Shown: positions 17,862-27,576, counted from the first letter of the stretch. The stretch is 42,542 nt of DNA from Alphaproteobacteria bacterium (GCA_009908505.1 JAAAPD010000008.1:1-42542); one strand, 5' to 3'. The notes: generated from the sequence alone by a model not told the origin. Made by a program: numbers and translations.

Positions 17862-18659
17862 TCAGGCCTGGATGGACAGGGTCATCCCGTCATAGGCGGG
17901 GGTGACGTTGTCCGGCGTCTCGGCCGCGACGGTCTCCCAGTCCAGGTCGATATGCATGTTGGTGAGCACCGCCCGTTCGGGCGCCGCGCGTTCGATCCAG
18001 TCGAGGCTTTGGGCCAGATGCGAATGGGTCGGGTGCGGGTCGCGGCGCAGCGCATCGAGTATCCACAAATCCAGCCCGTCCAGCATCGGCCACGCGGCAT
18101 CGGGAATCTGCGCCACGTCGGGCAGGTAGGCGGCATCGCCGATGCGGAACCCCAGCGCCTCGATCGAGCCGTGGTTGACCTCGAACGGGGTAAAGGTGAT
18201 CGGGCCGCCGGCCCCGTCGATGGTCACATCGTCCTTTATGGTGTGAAGGTTGCAGATCGGCGGATAGGGCGAGCCCTCGGGCTGCACGAAGGCATAGCCG
18301 AAGCGAGACAGAAGCTGACCACCGGTATCGCCATCGGCCCAGACATCCAGCTGACGGCGCATGTTGAAGACGATCATGCGCAGATCGTCCAGCCCGTGCA
18401 CATGGTCGGCATGGGAATGGGTATAGAGCACGGCGTCCAACTCGCCCACGCCCGCCTCGAGCAACTGGTGGCGCAGATCGGGCGAGGTGTCGATCAGAAC
18501 GCGGGTCGTGCCGCCGGGACCCTCGCGGGTGACCAGAAGGGAACACCGGGTGCGGCGGTTCCGGGGATTGTCCGGGTCACAATCGCCCCAATGCCCGCCC
18601 AGGCGCGGCACACCGCCCGAGGACCCGCAGCCCAGTATGCGCAGCGTGACCTCGCCCAT
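17862..18659 (-). CDS. MBL-fold metallo-hydrolase, PhnP-like
   Basis: Metallo-beta-lactamase fold hydrolase of 265 residues. The dinuclear metal motif THSHADHVHGLDD has HSHADH at 81-86, with later ligands likely at the FEVNHGS His, the LPDVA Asp and a C-terminal NMHID His. The opening ILGCGSSGGVPRLGG and CSLLV fit the PhnP / phosphoribosyl cyclic phosphodiesterase-like group, but no phn genes are near, so the substrate is unknown. The frame is open to 18677; ATG 18659 overlaps the tatD stop by one base (TGATG), which favours translational coupling. Confidence 0.88.
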   Translation of the reverse strand: MGEVTLRILGCGSSGGVPRLGGHWGDCDPDNPRNRRTRCSLLVTREGPGGTTRVLIDTSPDLRHQLLEAGVGELDAVLYTHSHADHVHGLDDLRMIVFNMRRQLDVWADGDTGGQLLSRFGYAFVQPEGSPYPPICNLHTIKDDVTIDGAGGPITFTPFEVNHGSIEALGFRIGDAAYLPDVAQIPDAAWPMLDGLDLWILDALRRDPHPTHSHLAQSLDWIERAAPERAVLTNMHIDLDWETVAAETPDNVTPAYDGMTLSIQA

Positions 18660-19462
18660 CAGGCCGCCGCCCGCCATTGCGCGGCTTTCCAGAACAGCCG
18701 GTCGAAATTCTCGGTCGTCTGCCGGGCGAAATCGTCATAGGCCATGCCGAAAACCTCGGCCCCGACCTTTGCAGTATGGGCGGTATAGGCCGGTTCGTTA
18801 CGCTTGCCGCGATGGGGCGGTGGGGCCAGGTAGGGGCTGTCGGTTTCGACCAGCACCCGGTCCACCGGCGCGGCGGCGAAGATATCGCGCACCTCTTGCG
18901 ACTTGGGGAAGGTCGCGATCCCGGACATGGAAAGGTAGAACCCCATCTCCAGCGCCGCGCGCGCCAGCTCGGGCCCTGAGGAATAGCAGTGCATCACGCA
19001 AGGATAGGCGCCGTTTGCCATGCCCTCGCGCAGGATGGTTTCCATGTCCGCGTCCGCGTCGCGGGCATGGATGATCAGGGGCAGTCCGGTCTCGCGCGCC
19101 GCGTCGATATGAATCCTCACGGAGTGCTTCTGCACCTCGGCGCTTTCGCCGGTGTAGTGGTAGTCCAGCCCGGTTTCCCCGATGCCCACGAATTTGGGAT
19201 GTTTGGCCAGGTCGACAAGCACGTCCACCGTGGCCAGCGGTTCGTCGGCCGCGCTCATCGGGTGGGTGCCGGCGGCGTAGAAGACCGGGTCATGCGTCTC
19301 GGCGATGGCGCGCACCTGCGGTTCGTTGCGCAGCCGCGTGCATATGGTCACCATGCGGGTGACGCCGGCCGCCCGGGCACGGGCGATCACCTCGGGCAGC
19401 TCCCCGTCGAAATCGGGAAAGTCCAGGTGGCAATGGCTGTCGACGATCCGGGCCTCGGTCAT
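18659..19462 (-). CDS. tatD: TatD-family metal-dependent deoxyribonuclease
   Basis: Cytosolic TIM-barrel hydrolase of 267 residues. The motifs are in place: DSHCHLD (HxH, His10 and His12), GIGETGLDYH (metal-bridging Glu), IIHARDAD, MHCYSSGP and the closing VETDSPYLAPPPHRGKRNEP. TatD enzymes act as 3'-5' exonucleases in DNA repair and quality control. The gene is 9 nt after holB and overlaps the MBL hydrolase start, an arrangement that is frequent in alphaproteobacteria. Confidence 0.95.
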   Translation of the reverse strand: MTEARIVDSHCHLDFPDFDGELPEVIARARAAGVTRMVTICTRLRNEPQVRAIAETHDPVFYAAGTHPMSAADEPLATVDVLVDLAKHPKFVGIGETGLDYHYTGESAEVQKHSVRIHIDAARETGLPLIIHARDADADMETILREGMANGAYPCVMHCYSSGPELARAALEMGFYLSMSGIATFPKSQEVRDIFAAAPVDRVLVETDSPYLAPPPHRGKRNEPAYTAHTAKVGAEVFGMAYDDFARQTTENFDRLFWKAAQWRAAA

Positions 19463-19471
19463 GTCACCCCG

Positions 19472-20623
19472 TCAGGCTGTGGTGGGTTTGGGAACGGTGT
19501 TCTGCGCCGTCTGCTCGATCCTGAACAGGGTATCTAGGACCAGCAAGGCAGGGTCAAGGTTGACGGCCTTGCCGTGGCGCGTCCGGTCGCTGACCTCTTG
19601 CGCAAGGTCGGCCCAAGAACGGGCGGCCCGGTCGTGCGGCGACAGGCGGGCCAGCAGCCGCGCCTCGCCCGGCGCGCCCTGCGTTGCCGGTGGTCCGACC
19701 AACCCGGCGCGTGCGGCGCGCGACAGGAACCGGTCGAGCAGGTCCAGCATCAGGGTAAAGCGCGTGTCGCTGTTGCGGCCCGTGCAGCTGTCGGCCAGCC
19801 GGGCCGCGCGGGGGCGGTCGAAACCGGGCATTCCGTCCAGCAGCGCGACCAGTTCACCGTAAAGCGCCAGCCCGTCCAGGTTGACCAGCCGGATCGCCTC
19901 GCCCACGGAGCCGCCTGTCAGCGCGGCCAGTGCATCGGGCGCATCGGTCTGGCATTCGGCCTGGGCCAGTGCCGTGGCCATGTCATCGGGCCCCAGCAAC
20001 CCGCAGCGCAACTCGCGGCAGCGCGACCGGATCGTCGGCAGAAGGCGCGAGGGCTGATGCGCCACCATCAGGAGTGTCGCGCCCTCGGGCGGCTCCTCCA
20101 GCAGTTTGAGGATGGCATTGGCGGCGTTCACGTTCATCTCGTCCGCGGCATCCACGATCACAACGCGGCGGCCGCCATCGGCGGCGGACATGCCGAAGAA
20201 GCCGCGCAGCTTGCGGACCTCCTCGACCGTGATGACGGATTTGAGCTTGTCGGTCTTCTCGTCCCAGCCGCGGCGCAGGACGAACAGGCGCGGATGCGCC
20301 CCGGAGGCCAGCAACCGCATGTCCTGGTGATCGGGGTCCACGTCCAGCCGGGCCGGGGCCGGGCGCGCATCCCCGAACAGGCCGCCGCCCGCCTCCTCGA
20401 CGGGTTGCGACAGAAGGAAGCCGGCGATCTTCCAGGCCAGCGTCGCCTTGCCCACCCCGCGCGGCCCGGTGATCAGCCAGCCCGAGTGCAGCCGCCCGGT
20501 GTTGAAACTGTCCAAGAAATCCGCCTGTGCCGCGTTCTGGCCGATCAGCGCCGGTGTTTCACGCGGATGCGGCGCGCCCTCGACCTGGTCGGGCAGGGGG
20601 CGGTCCTCGGGGGCCGTGGCCAT
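19472..20623 (-). CDS. holB: DNA polymerase III delta-prime subunit
   Basis: Clamp-loader subunit of 383 residues. It has an AAA+ domain with P-loop GPRGVGKAT (53-61), the VIVDAADEMNVNAANAILKLLEEPP segment that is highly typical of delta-prime and gamma/tau subunits, and the sensor region TIRSRCRELRCG. Unlike most DnaX proteins there is no zinc-finger Cys cluster. It works with the tau/gamma and delta subunits to open and load the beta clamp at the replication fork. The ATG at 20623 overlaps the tmk stop (TGATG), so the two are coupled. Confidence 0.94.
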   Translation of the reverse strand: MATAPEDRPLPDQVEGAPHPRETPALIGQNAAQADFLDSFNTGRLHSGWLITGPRGVGKATLAWKIAGFLLSQPVEEAGGGLFGDARPAPARLDVDPDHQDMRLLASGAHPRLFVLRRGWDEKTDKLKSVITVEEVRKLRGFFGMSAADGGRRVVIVDAADEMNVNAANAILKLLEEPPEGATLLMVAHQPSRLLPTIRSRCRELRCGLLGPDDMATALAQAECQTDAPDALAALTGGSVGEAIRLVNLDGLALYGELVALLDGMPGFDRPRAARLADSCTGRNSDTRFTLMLDLLDRFLSRAARAGLVGPPATQGAPGEARLLARLSPHDRAARSWADLAQEVSDRTRHGKAVNLDPALLVLDTLFRIEQTAQNTVPKPTTA

Positions 20624-21225
20624 CAGGCCACCTCGCGGGCGGCCAGCTGCGCGGCGACCTCGGCGGCGACTTCCTCGGGGGCGCGGTTGCCCTCGATCAC
20701 CACGCAGCGGTCGGCGTGGTCATGGGCCAGTTGCAGAAAACCGTGACGCAGGGTGTCCTGAAAGCCCAGCCCGAAATCCTCGAACCGGTCTTCTCCGGAC
20801 CCGCGCGCAAGCCCGCGATCCAGCGCCACCGCGGGATCCATGTCGATGACGAAGGTCAGGTCAGGTTCGCGGCCGATCATCAGCGCGTGCAGCCGGTCCA
20901 CGGTCGCGCGCAGGTCGCCGCGCGTGGCGCCCTGGTAGATGCGGGTGGAATCCGCGAAACGGTCGCAGATGACCGTGCCTCCGGCCTCCAACGCGGGGCG
21001 AATGGTCTTTTCCAGATGGTCACGCCGGGCCGCGGTAAACAGCAGGATCTCGGTTTCAGCCGACCAGCGGTCGGGATCACCGGTCAGCAACAACTGGCGG
21101 ATTTCCTCGGCGCCGGGGCTGCCACCCGGTTCACGGGTCAGGACGGCTTCGGGCAGGCGCTCGGCCAGCAACCGGGCCTGGGTGGATTTGCCGGAACCGT
21201 CGATGCCTTCGAAGGTGATGAACAT
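20623..21225 (-). CDS. tmk: thymidylate kinase
   Basis: Enzyme of 200 residues that phosphorylates dTMP to dTDP with ATP. The P-loop GIDGSGKST is at 7-15, the TREPGGSPGAEEIR segment carries the DR/E-type dTMP contacts, and the DRFADSTRIYQG motif and the RGSGEDRFE lid are present. Length is normal. It is 30 nt downstream of the D-Ala-D-Ala carboxypeptidase gene and overlaps holB, the common dacA-tmk-holB order of Rhodobacteraceae. Confidence 0.97.
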   Translation of the reverse strand: MFITFEGIDGSGKSTQARLLAERLPEAVLTREPGGSPGAEEIRQLLLTGDPDRWSAETEILLFTAARRDHLEKTIRPALEAGGTVICDRFADSTRIYQGATRGDLRATVDRLHALMIGREPDLTFVIDMDPAVALDRGLARGSGEDRFEDFGLGFQDTLRHGFLQLAHDHADRCVVIEGNRAPEEVAAEVAAQLAAREVA

Positions 21226-21255
21226 GCTGCGCCGCTGCCTGAAGCTGCTGAAAAA

Positions 21256-22446
21256 TCAGCTTCCTTCCTCGGCCCCGGCCCCGTCATTGTCAAGGAACTT
21301 GGCCGACAGCACATCGGCGGCGACCCGCAACCGCGAGGTGAACCCGCCCCGCGCCACATCCCCGTCGGCCACCAGCGGCGCGCGGGTTTCGGGCAGGCCG
21401 TCCAGCCGGATCACCAGCTCGGCGATCGCGTCGCCGGCGGCGATCGGCGCCTCGATCGGACCGGAATAGACCACCTCGGCCTCGATATCGCTGCTGCCGG
21501 TCACCGGGACCAGCATCGACAGGTCGTCTTTCAGGGTCAGGCCGACAAGGGGGCTTTGGCCCATCCAGACCTCGGCCTCGGCGATGCGCGTGCCGGCATC
21601 GGCCACGTCGCGTTCGGCGAACTGCCGGAAGGCCCAGTTGATGATCTGTTCCGCCTCTTCGGCGCGCGCCTGTGCGGTATCCATCCCGGTGATCGCGAAG
21701 ATGATCCGCCGGTCGCCTTGCTTGGCGCTGCCCACAAGGCCATAGCCCGCCTCCTGGGTGTGCCCGGTCTTCAGCCCGTCGGCCCCGATCCCCAGCCCCA
21801 GAAGCGGGTTGCGATTGCTGACATTCTGCGGCGCGCGGCCGTCGAATTCATACCGTTCCTCGGCGAAGAGCGGGTAGAACGTGGGGAAATCGGCGATCAG
21901 GCGGTCGGCCAGGATGCCGAGATCCCGCATCGACATGCGGTGACCGGCAGCGGGCCAGCCATTGGAATTGGTGAAGGTGGAATTCTCCATGCCAAGTGCC
22001 CGGGCCCGTTCGGTCATCATGCGTGCGAAACCGGACTCGGTGCCGTCGATGGACAGGGCCTCGGCGATCACCGCAGAGGCATCATTGCCCGACAGCACGA
22101 CGATACCACGCAGAAGGTCCTCGACCCGGACCCGGTCGGTGGTGTCAAGGAACATGGTCGAACCGCCGTAATCCATCGCATGCTGGCTGACCGGCAAGCG
22201 CTCATCGACGCTCAGCCGTCCATCGCCGATCGCCTCGAAGGCCATGTAAAGCGTCATAAGCTTGGACATCGAGGCGGGCGGCAGCGGTTCGTCCGCATTC
22301 TTGGCCAGAAGCACCGTGTCGGTGGTCTGGTCGTAGACATAGGCGGCGCTGGCGCGGGTGTCGAAACTCTGGGCCAGCACCATCTGTGCGGCGGTCAGCA
22401 GCAGCGCCAAAGCCAGGAAAAGGGGCTTGAAGACGGGACGGATCAT
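21256..22446 (-). CDS. dacA: D-alanyl-D-alanine carboxypeptidase (PBP5/6 type)
   Basis: Periplasmic low-molecular-weight penicillin-binding protein, 396 residues, that trims the terminal D-Ala from peptidoglycan stem peptides. A signal peptide precedes a probable cleavage after Ala25. The three serine-acyltransferase motifs are complete: SMSK (Ser59, Lys62), SGN (119-121) and KTG (226-228). A C-terminal PBP5-like beta domain (about 290-375) follows. There is no obvious C-terminal amphipathic anchor; the tail is acidic and Gly-rich. It is 33 nt after the SPOR lipoprotein gene, linking two cell-wall functions. Confidence 0.95.
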   Translation of the reverse strand: MIRPVFKPLFLALALLLTAAQMVLAQSFDTRASAAYVYDQTTDTVLLAKNADEPLPPASMSKLMTLYMAFEAIGDGRLSVDERLPVSQHAMDYGGSTMFLDTTDRVRVEDLLRGIVVLSGNDASAVIAEALSIDGTESGFARMMTERARALGMENSTFTNSNGWPAAGHRMSMRDLGILADRLIADFPTFYPLFAEERYEFDGRAPQNVSNRNPLLGLGIGADGLKTGHTQEAGYGLVGSAKQGDRRIIFAITGMDTAQARAEEAEQIINWAFRQFAERDVADAGTRIAEAEVWMGQSPLVGLTLKDDLSMLVPVTGSSDIEAEVVYSGPIEAPIAAGDAIAELVIRLDGLPETRAPLVADGDVARGGFTSRLRVAADVLSAKFLDNDGAGAEEGS

Positions 22447-22479
22447 GGAAGGCGGTCCTCGATATGCGGCTGGATCGGA

Positions 22480-23385
22480 TCAGTTGGTGACGAAATAGGC
22501 GTCGGTAAAGCCCATGCCACGCACTTTTTCGCGAATGTCATTGCGTTCGGCCGCCGAGGTGGCCGGCCCCACGATCACGCGCCAGAAGGTGCGGCCCTGG
22601 CTTTCCTGTTGCAGCACGGTCGGAACGATGCCGTTGCCGCGCAACCGGTCAGCGGTGCGGGTTGCGTTGGCCTCGATCGAGAAGATGCCGATCTGCACGT
22701 AGGGCCGGTCCAGGGTGGATGCCGGGGCCGGCGTCGGGGCAGGGGCGGCGGGGGGTGTCGAGGCGGTCTCGGCCGCGTCGATGGCGGCGGCGGCGCTTGC
22801 GATCGGATCGGACCCGGTTGCGACGCCGTCCGCCGTTTCTTCGCCCTCTTCAGGGGCGGCATCCAGGGCAGCGGCACTGATCTCGTCGGGGGCGTCGAAA
22901 TCGGCGGTGGCGGTCTGCTCCGGCTCGCTCACCTCCTCGCGGCGAAGGGCGGTCACCTGCAGCTCGGCCGGCGCGCCTGCCAGCATTTCCAATGCGGCCG
23001 CCGCATCCGAGGACACCTGCAGGCGCGGGCCGGGATTTTCGCGTTCGCGCCGGAACAATGCGCCGATCACGAAACTGCCGTTTTCCTGGTTGCGGATGAT
23101 CACGCGTTCGGGGTCCGACACATCGGGATGGGCTACCCAGACACCGCCAAGCGAGGGGCGGCCATCCCAGAGGCCGCGCTCTTCGACCTGAAACACCTCG
23201 GGCGCTTCCACGTCGCGTTCGACGAGTTGCACCGATTGATTGGCCGCGGCCGCCGCGGGGGCGACGGCGTCCTGGCCGCCGCTGCCAAATGCGAACTGAC
23301 CGTTTTCGTCACACCCGGCCACGACGAGGAACACCGCGGTGGCCGCAAAGAAGTTGCCTTTGAATGTCCGAGATTTGCCTGTCAT
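22480..23385 (-). CDS. SPOR-domain lipoprotein
   Basis: Predicted lipoprotein of 301 residues. The lipobox LVVAGC puts the lipid-bearing Cys at residue 25. A middle region from about 40 is followed by a low-complexity stretch rich in Ala, Glu and Pro (about 165-225), a likely flexible linker. The C-terminal SPOR domain begins at YVQIGIFSIEANATRTADRL and ends GFTDAYFVTN; SPOR domains bind denuded glycan at the division site. It is the first gene of the dacA operon, so it probably works in septal peptidoglycan metabolism. The start at 23385 follows a weak GAGGGCAAC ribosome site. Confidence 0.88.
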   Translation of the reverse strand: MTGKSRTFKGNFFAATAVFLVVAGCDENGQFAFGSGGQDAVAPAAAAANQSVQLVERDVEAPEVFQVEERGLWDGRPSLGGVWVAHPDVSDPERVIIRNQENGSFVIGALFRRERENPGPRLQVSSDAAAALEMLAGAPAELQVTALRREEVSEPEQTATADFDAPDEISAAALDAAPEEGEETADGVATGSDPIASAAAAIDAAETASTPPAAPAPTPAPASTLDRPYVQIGIFSIEANATRTADRLRGNGIVPTVLQQESQGRTFWRVIVGPATSAAERNDIREKVRGMGFTDAYFVTN

Positions 23386-23621
23386 CTTGTTGCCCTCGTT
23401 CGCGCTTTGCCTGCCCCGTTCGGTTGATCGGGATCATGTCCCGATCGCCGGGTATGGCGGCGCTGTCTTGCCCATGTTTTTCGGGCTTCTGATGCCCGCT
23501 TTGGTGGAACAATAGCTTGCATGGCGCCTTAGTGAAAGCCTTCTCGACAAGTTCGGCGGATTCTCACGCCCGCCTTCGCCCTTCCAGAATCGCTCGCGGC
23601 GCACTAAGGCCGGGCGATGTC

Positions 23622-23711
23622 GGAGGAGTGGCAGAGTGGTCGAATGCACCGGTCTTGAAAACCGGCGTGCGTGAAAGCGTACCGTGGGTTCGAATCCCAC
23701 CTCCTCCGCCA
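23622..23711 (+). tRNA. tRNA-Ser (UGA anticodon)
   Basis: A 90-nt class II tRNA: acceptor GGAGGAG pairs with CTCCTCC, then G and encoded CCA (23709-23711). The anticodon arm CCGGT-CTTGAAA-ACCGG puts TGA at 23656-23658. The long variable arm (CGTGCGTGAAAGCGTACC) and the T arm GTGGGTTCGAATCCCAC are typical of serine tRNA. No integrase or repeated tRNA end was seen next to it. Confidence 0.97.
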
Positions 23712-23797
23712 CGGTCCTGCCGCGTCGTGCGCAGCCTCTGGTCATTTCCCGCGGTTTCGCCTTAGCTTGCCGGGACCAGACAGCGGAAGGGGAGCGC

Positions 23798-25873
23798 ATG
23801 GCCAGGCTTGGGGTCGATATCGGGGGCACGTTCACGGATGTCGTCCTGGAAACCTTAGGAGGGCGGTTCTCGACCAAGGTGCTGACGACCTATACCGCGC
23901 CCGAAGATGCCATCGTCGAGGGGATGCACCGGGTCTGCGACAAGGCGGGGCTGGATGCGGGCGCGATCGCGCAGATCATCCATGGCACCACCCTGGCCAC
24001 CAATGCACTGATCGAACGGCGCGGGGCCAAGACGGCCCTGATCACCACCGAGGGCTTTCGCGACGTGATCGAAATGCGCACCGAAAGCCGGTTCGAACAA
24101 TACGACCTGAACCTGACCCTGCCCGCGCCGCTATTGCCGCGCAATCGCCGCTACGTGGTTGCCGAGCGCATCGACGCCCGCGGCGAGGTGCTTGTGCCGC
24201 TGGACCGGGCCGAGGTCGAGGCGCTGGTCGACGATCTGGCCGAGGCCGGATATGAAAGCGTCGCGGTGGGCCTGCTCCATGCCTATGCCAATGATGCCCA
24301 TGAACGCCTGATCGCCGAGGTTCTGGCCGACCAGATGCCCGACGCCATGGTGTCGCTGTCCAGCCAGGTCAGCCCGCAGATGCGCGAATACGAACGATTC
24401 AATACCACGATCGCCAATGCCTATATCAAGCCGCTGATGAAATCCTACCTGGGCCGCCTGAAGGACAGGCTGGCCGGTGAAGGTGCCGATTGCCCGGTCT
24501 ACCTGATGCATTCGGGCGGCGGGATCATGGCGCTTGAGGCGGCGGCGGAATTTCCCGTGCGCCTGGTGGAAAGCGGCCCGGCGGGCGGCGCGATCTTCGC
24601 CGCCGACCTTGCCGCACGGCACGGGCTGGACAGGGTCCTGTCCTTCGACATGGGCGGTACCACGGCCAAGATCTGCCTGATCAAGGCCCAGGCGCCCAAG
24701 ACCGCCCGCGTCTTCGAGGTGGCCCGCAGCTATCGTTTCAAGAAGGGCTCGGGCATGCCGATCTCGATCCCCGTGATCGACATGGTCGAGATCGGCGCCG
24801 GTGGCGGGTCGCTGGCCCATGTGGACGCGATGAACCAGATCCGCGTGGGCCCCGAAAGCGCCGGGTCCGAGCCGGGGCCGGCCTGCTATGGGCGCGGCGG
24901 TGACAAGCCCGCGGTCACCGATGCCGACTTGGCGCTGGGAAAGCTCGACCCCGACGATTTCGCCGCCGGAACGATCCCGCTTGATTCCGGAAAGGCGCGC
25001 GCGGCGCTGGCGGGCGTGATTGGCGACGTCCTGGAGATGGAGGCGCAAGAGGCCGCCTTTGGCCTGGCCGAGGTTGTGGACGAAAACATGGCCAATGCGG
25101 CCCGCGTTCACGCCGTGGAAAACGGCGAGGACCTGAGCGACTACACCATGATTGCCTTTGGCGGGGCCGCGCCGCTGCATGCCGCGCGGCTGTGCGAAAA
25201 GCTGGGCATCGACCGCTGCCTTGTCCCGCAGGGCGCCGGGGTCGGGTCGGCCATCGGGTTCCTGCGCGCGCCCTTCAGTTTCGAGGCGACGCGCTCAGTC
25301 TTCACCGCGATGGATGATTTCGACCCGGCGGCGGTGCGGACGCTGTTTTCCGAGATGGAAGGGGAAGCCACGAGTTTCGTGCGCGACTGCGACGCGACGG
25401 CCGAGATCGTGACCGAATACAAGGTCTACATGCGCTATGCCGGGCAGGGCTGGGAAATCCCGATCCGGCTGACGCCTGACCAGGCCCGGGCGCCCCGGGC
25501 CGCGGACATCCTGTCCTTGTTCGAAACGGAATACGCGAAACTCTTCGGCCGCACGGTTGCCGGTCTGCACGCGGAAATCACGGTCTGGTCGGTCAACGCC
25601 GCCACGCGCGTGCCGGTGCCCGAGCCGGTCGAAGCGGTCCCCGACGGGCCCGGGCCTGCAGAGGCGGGGCGTCGCGACCTGTTCGATCCGGCCCGTGGCG
25701 CGGTTCTGTCCGCCGCGGCTCATCCCCGCGCGGGGTTGTCTCCTGGCGCCCCGCTGCCCGGCCCGGCGCTGATCACCGAGGACGAAACCACCGTCGTCGT
25801 TCCGGCCAGCCGCCGCGCGCGGGTGCTGGGGGATGGCACGATCGAGGTGCGGCGCAAGGAGGGCACAACATGA
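23798..25873 (+). CDS. hyuA: hydantoinase/oxoprolinase family protein, HyuA-type subunit
   Basis: ATP-dependent amidohydrolase or carboxylase subunit of 691 residues. It starts MARLGVDIGGTFTDVVLE, the phosphate-binding loop of the actin-like HyuA N-terminal domain, followed by HGTTLATNALIERRG, the VSLSSQVSPQMREYERFNTT stretch and the second nucleotide region VLSFDMGGTTAKICL and VEIGAGGGS. The frame is open from 23684, through the tRNA end, but ATG 23798 follows AAGGGGAG. The stop overlaps the hyuB start (ATGA). Relatives act on 5-oxoproline, N-methylhydantoin, acetone or acetophenone. The exact substrate is unknown; the acetoacetyl-CoA synthetase downstream points to a beta-keto acid product. 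Confidence 0.9.
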   Translation: MARLGVDIGGTFTDVVLETLGGRFSTKVLTTYTAPEDAIVEGMHRVCDKAGLDAGAIAQIIHGTTLATNALIERRGAKTALITTEGFRDVIEMRTESRFEQYDLNLTLPAPLLPRNRRYVVAERIDARGEVLVPLDRAEVEALVDDLAEAGYESVAVGLLHAYANDAHERLIAEVLADQMPDAMVSLSSQVSPQMREYERFNTTIANAYIKPLMKSYLGRLKDRLAGEGADCPVYLMHSGGGIMALEAAAEFPVRLVESGPAGGAIFAADLAARHGLDRVLSFDMGGTTAKICLIKAQAPKTARVFEVARSYRFKKGSGMPISIPVIDMVEIGAGGGSLAHVDAMNQIRVGPESAGSEPGPACYGRGGDKPAVTDADLALGKLDPDDFAAGTIPLDSGKARAALAGVIGDVLEMEAQEAAFGLAEVVDENMANAARVHAVENGEDLSDYTMIAFGGAAPLHAARLCEKLGIDRCLVPQGAGVGSAIGFLRAPFSFEATRSVFTAMDDFDPAAVRTLFSEMEGEATSFVRDCDATAEIVTEYKVYMRYAGQGWEIPIRLTPDQARAPRAADILSLFETEYAKLFGRTVAGLHAEITVWSVNAATRVPVPEPVEAVPDGPGPAEAGRRDLFDPARGAVLSAAAHPRAGLSPGAPLPGPALITEDETTVVVPASRRARVLGDGTIEVRRKEGTT

Positions 25874-27576
25874 GCCAGCCATCGAAAGTTGCCCACCAGG
25901 TCATGTGGACCCGGCTGATCTCGGTTGTCGAGGAACAGGCGCAGGCGTTGATCCGCACCGCTTTCTCCACCAGCGTCCGCGAGGCCGGGGACCTGTCCGC
26001 CGGGGTCTATAACGCAGGTGGCGAGATGCTGGCCCAGGCCGTCACTGGCACACCTGGGCACGTCAACGCCATGGCCGACGCCGTCGGCCATTTCATCCGC
26101 CGCATCGGGGCCGGCAACATGGCCCCCGGCGATGTCTACCTGACCAACGATCCGTGGGAAGGCACAGGCCACAAGCATGACATCACCGTGGTCACGCCCA
26201 CCTTTCATGGGCAGGACCTGATCGGCTTTTTCGCCTGCACCGCCCATGTCACGGATATCGGCGGGCGCGGCTTCGGCGCCGATGCCAACGACGTGCATGA
26301 AGAGGGGCTTTGTATCCCGATCATGCCCTTCGCCCGCGCGGGCGAGGTGGACCAGACCCTGTTGCAGATCATCCGGGGCAATGTGCGCGAACCCGATCAG
26401 CTGGTTGGCGATATCTACGCGCTGGCCACCTGCAACGAGATCGGCCAGCGCCGCCTTCTGGACATGCTGGGCGAATTCGGTCTTGCGGATTTGAACGGCA
26501 TCTCCGACTTCATCCTGACCAATTCCCGCGCCGCCACGCTGGACCGGATCAATGCGCTGGAGCCCGGACAGGCCGAGGGGCACATGCGCATCGACGGCTA
26601 TTCGGCCCCCATCGACCTGCGGGTCAAGCTGACCATCGAGAAAGACCGCATCCTCAGCGACTGGGCCGGGACCAGCAAGGTCGACAAGAAGGGCATCAAC
26701 GTGCCGTTGGTCTATACCAAGGCCTATGCCTGCTATGCGCTCAAATGCGCGATCGCGCCGGATATTCCGAACAATGCCGCCAGCCTCGCGCCGTTCGAGA
26801 TCACCGCGCCCGAGGGCAGTATCGTCAACGCGACCTGGCCCGCGCCTGTGGCGCTGCGCCATGTGATCGGCCACATGGTGCCGGACACGGTCTATGACGC
26901 GCTGGACAAGCTGTTGCCCGGCGTAGTGCCGGCCGAGGGCGCGGGCTGCCTGTGCAATTTCCAGCTGTCGCTGCGGCCCCGGACAGATGCCGAGGCCCCC
27001 GCCGACGCGGTGCGTGCCGAGGTGCTGACCTTCAATTCCGGTGGATCGGGCGCGCGGCCCGGCCTGGACGGGATGAACGCCACCGCCTTTCCCTCGGGCG
27101 TGATGACCATGCCGGTCGAAGCCACCGAGCAGGTCGGTCCGGTCATCATCTGGCGCAAGGAGCTTCGCCCCGACAGCGGCGGCGCCGGTCGCTATCGCGG
27201 GGGCTTGGGCCAGGTCATGGAAGTGGGCGCCCGCGCGGGGCATGAATTCGACATCTCCGCCATGCTGGACCGGGTCGATCACCCGGCGCGCGGGCGGCGC
27301 GGCGGGCAGGATGGCGCGCCGACGCGGATCGCCCGGAACGACGGAACCCCCATGCGCGGCAAGGGGCGGCAATTCGTGCCCCATGGCCTGCGCGTCCAGA
27401 TGGCCTTTCCCGGTGGCGCAGGCTACGGTGCGCCCGGTGATCGGGATAACGCGCAGGTGCGTCGCGACTTGGCGCTGGGCTATATCACGCCTGATGTGGC
27501 CCGCGAGGTTTACGGCCTAAGCCCTGAAGAAGTATATGAAATTCAAGAACAAGCCCGCAAGGGCGAGCCGTTCTAG
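25870..27576 (+). CDS. hyuB: hydantoinase B/oxoprolinase family protein, HyuB-type subunit
   Basis: Partner subunit of HyuA, 568 residues, the usual length for a stand-alone HyuB. Diagnostic stretches are SVREAGDLSAGVYNAGGEMLAQ, the GDVYLTNDPWEGTGHKHD motif, TAHVTDIGGRGFGAD and the late GGAGRYRGGLGQ. The start overlaps the hyuA stop by four bases, so the two are translated together. Acetone carboxylase alpha subunits belong to this superfamily but are longer (about 770 residues) and come with a small gamma subunit, which is not found here, so acetone carboxylase proper is not supported. Confidence 0.92.
   Translation: MSQPSKVAHQVMWTRLISVVEEQAQALIRTAFSTSVREAGDLSAGVYNAGGEMLAQAVTGTPGHVNAMADAVGHFIRRIGAGNMAPGDVYLTNDPWEGTGHKHDITVVTPTFHGQDLIGFFACTAHVTDIGGRGFGADANDVHEEGLCIPIMPFARAGEVDQTLLQIIRGNVREPDQLVGDIYALATCNEIGQRRLLDMLGEFGLADLNGISDFILTNSRAATLDRINALEPGQAEGHMRIDGYSAPIDLRVKLTIEKDRILSDWAGTSKVDKKGINVPLVYTKAYACYALKCAIAPDIPNNAASLAPFEITAPEGSIVNATWPAPVALRHVIGHMVPDTVYDALDKLLPGVVPAEGAGCLCNFQLSLRPRTDAEAPADAVRAEVLTFNSGGSGARPGLDGMNATAFPSGVMTMPVEATEQVGPVIIWRKELRPDSGGAGRYRGGLGQVMEVGARAGHEFDISAMLDRVDHPARGRRGGQDGAPTRIARNDGTPMRGKGRQFVPHGLRVQMAFPGGAGYGAPGDRDNAQVRRDLALGYITPDVAREVYGLSPEEVYEIQEQARKGEPF

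Noticed and set aside
20527..23427. 966-codon open frame on the plus strand
   Set aside because: It lies antisense to tmk, dacA and the SPOR lipoprotein gene, all with clear motifs; high GC makes long antisense frames common.
23622..23711. tRNA-Ser as an integration site for a genomic island
   Set aside because: No integrase, no duplicated tRNA end and no break in composition were found on either side.
23798..27576. Acetone carboxylase
   Set aside because: HyuB is about 200 residues shorter than the alpha subunit, and the gamma subunit gene is missing.
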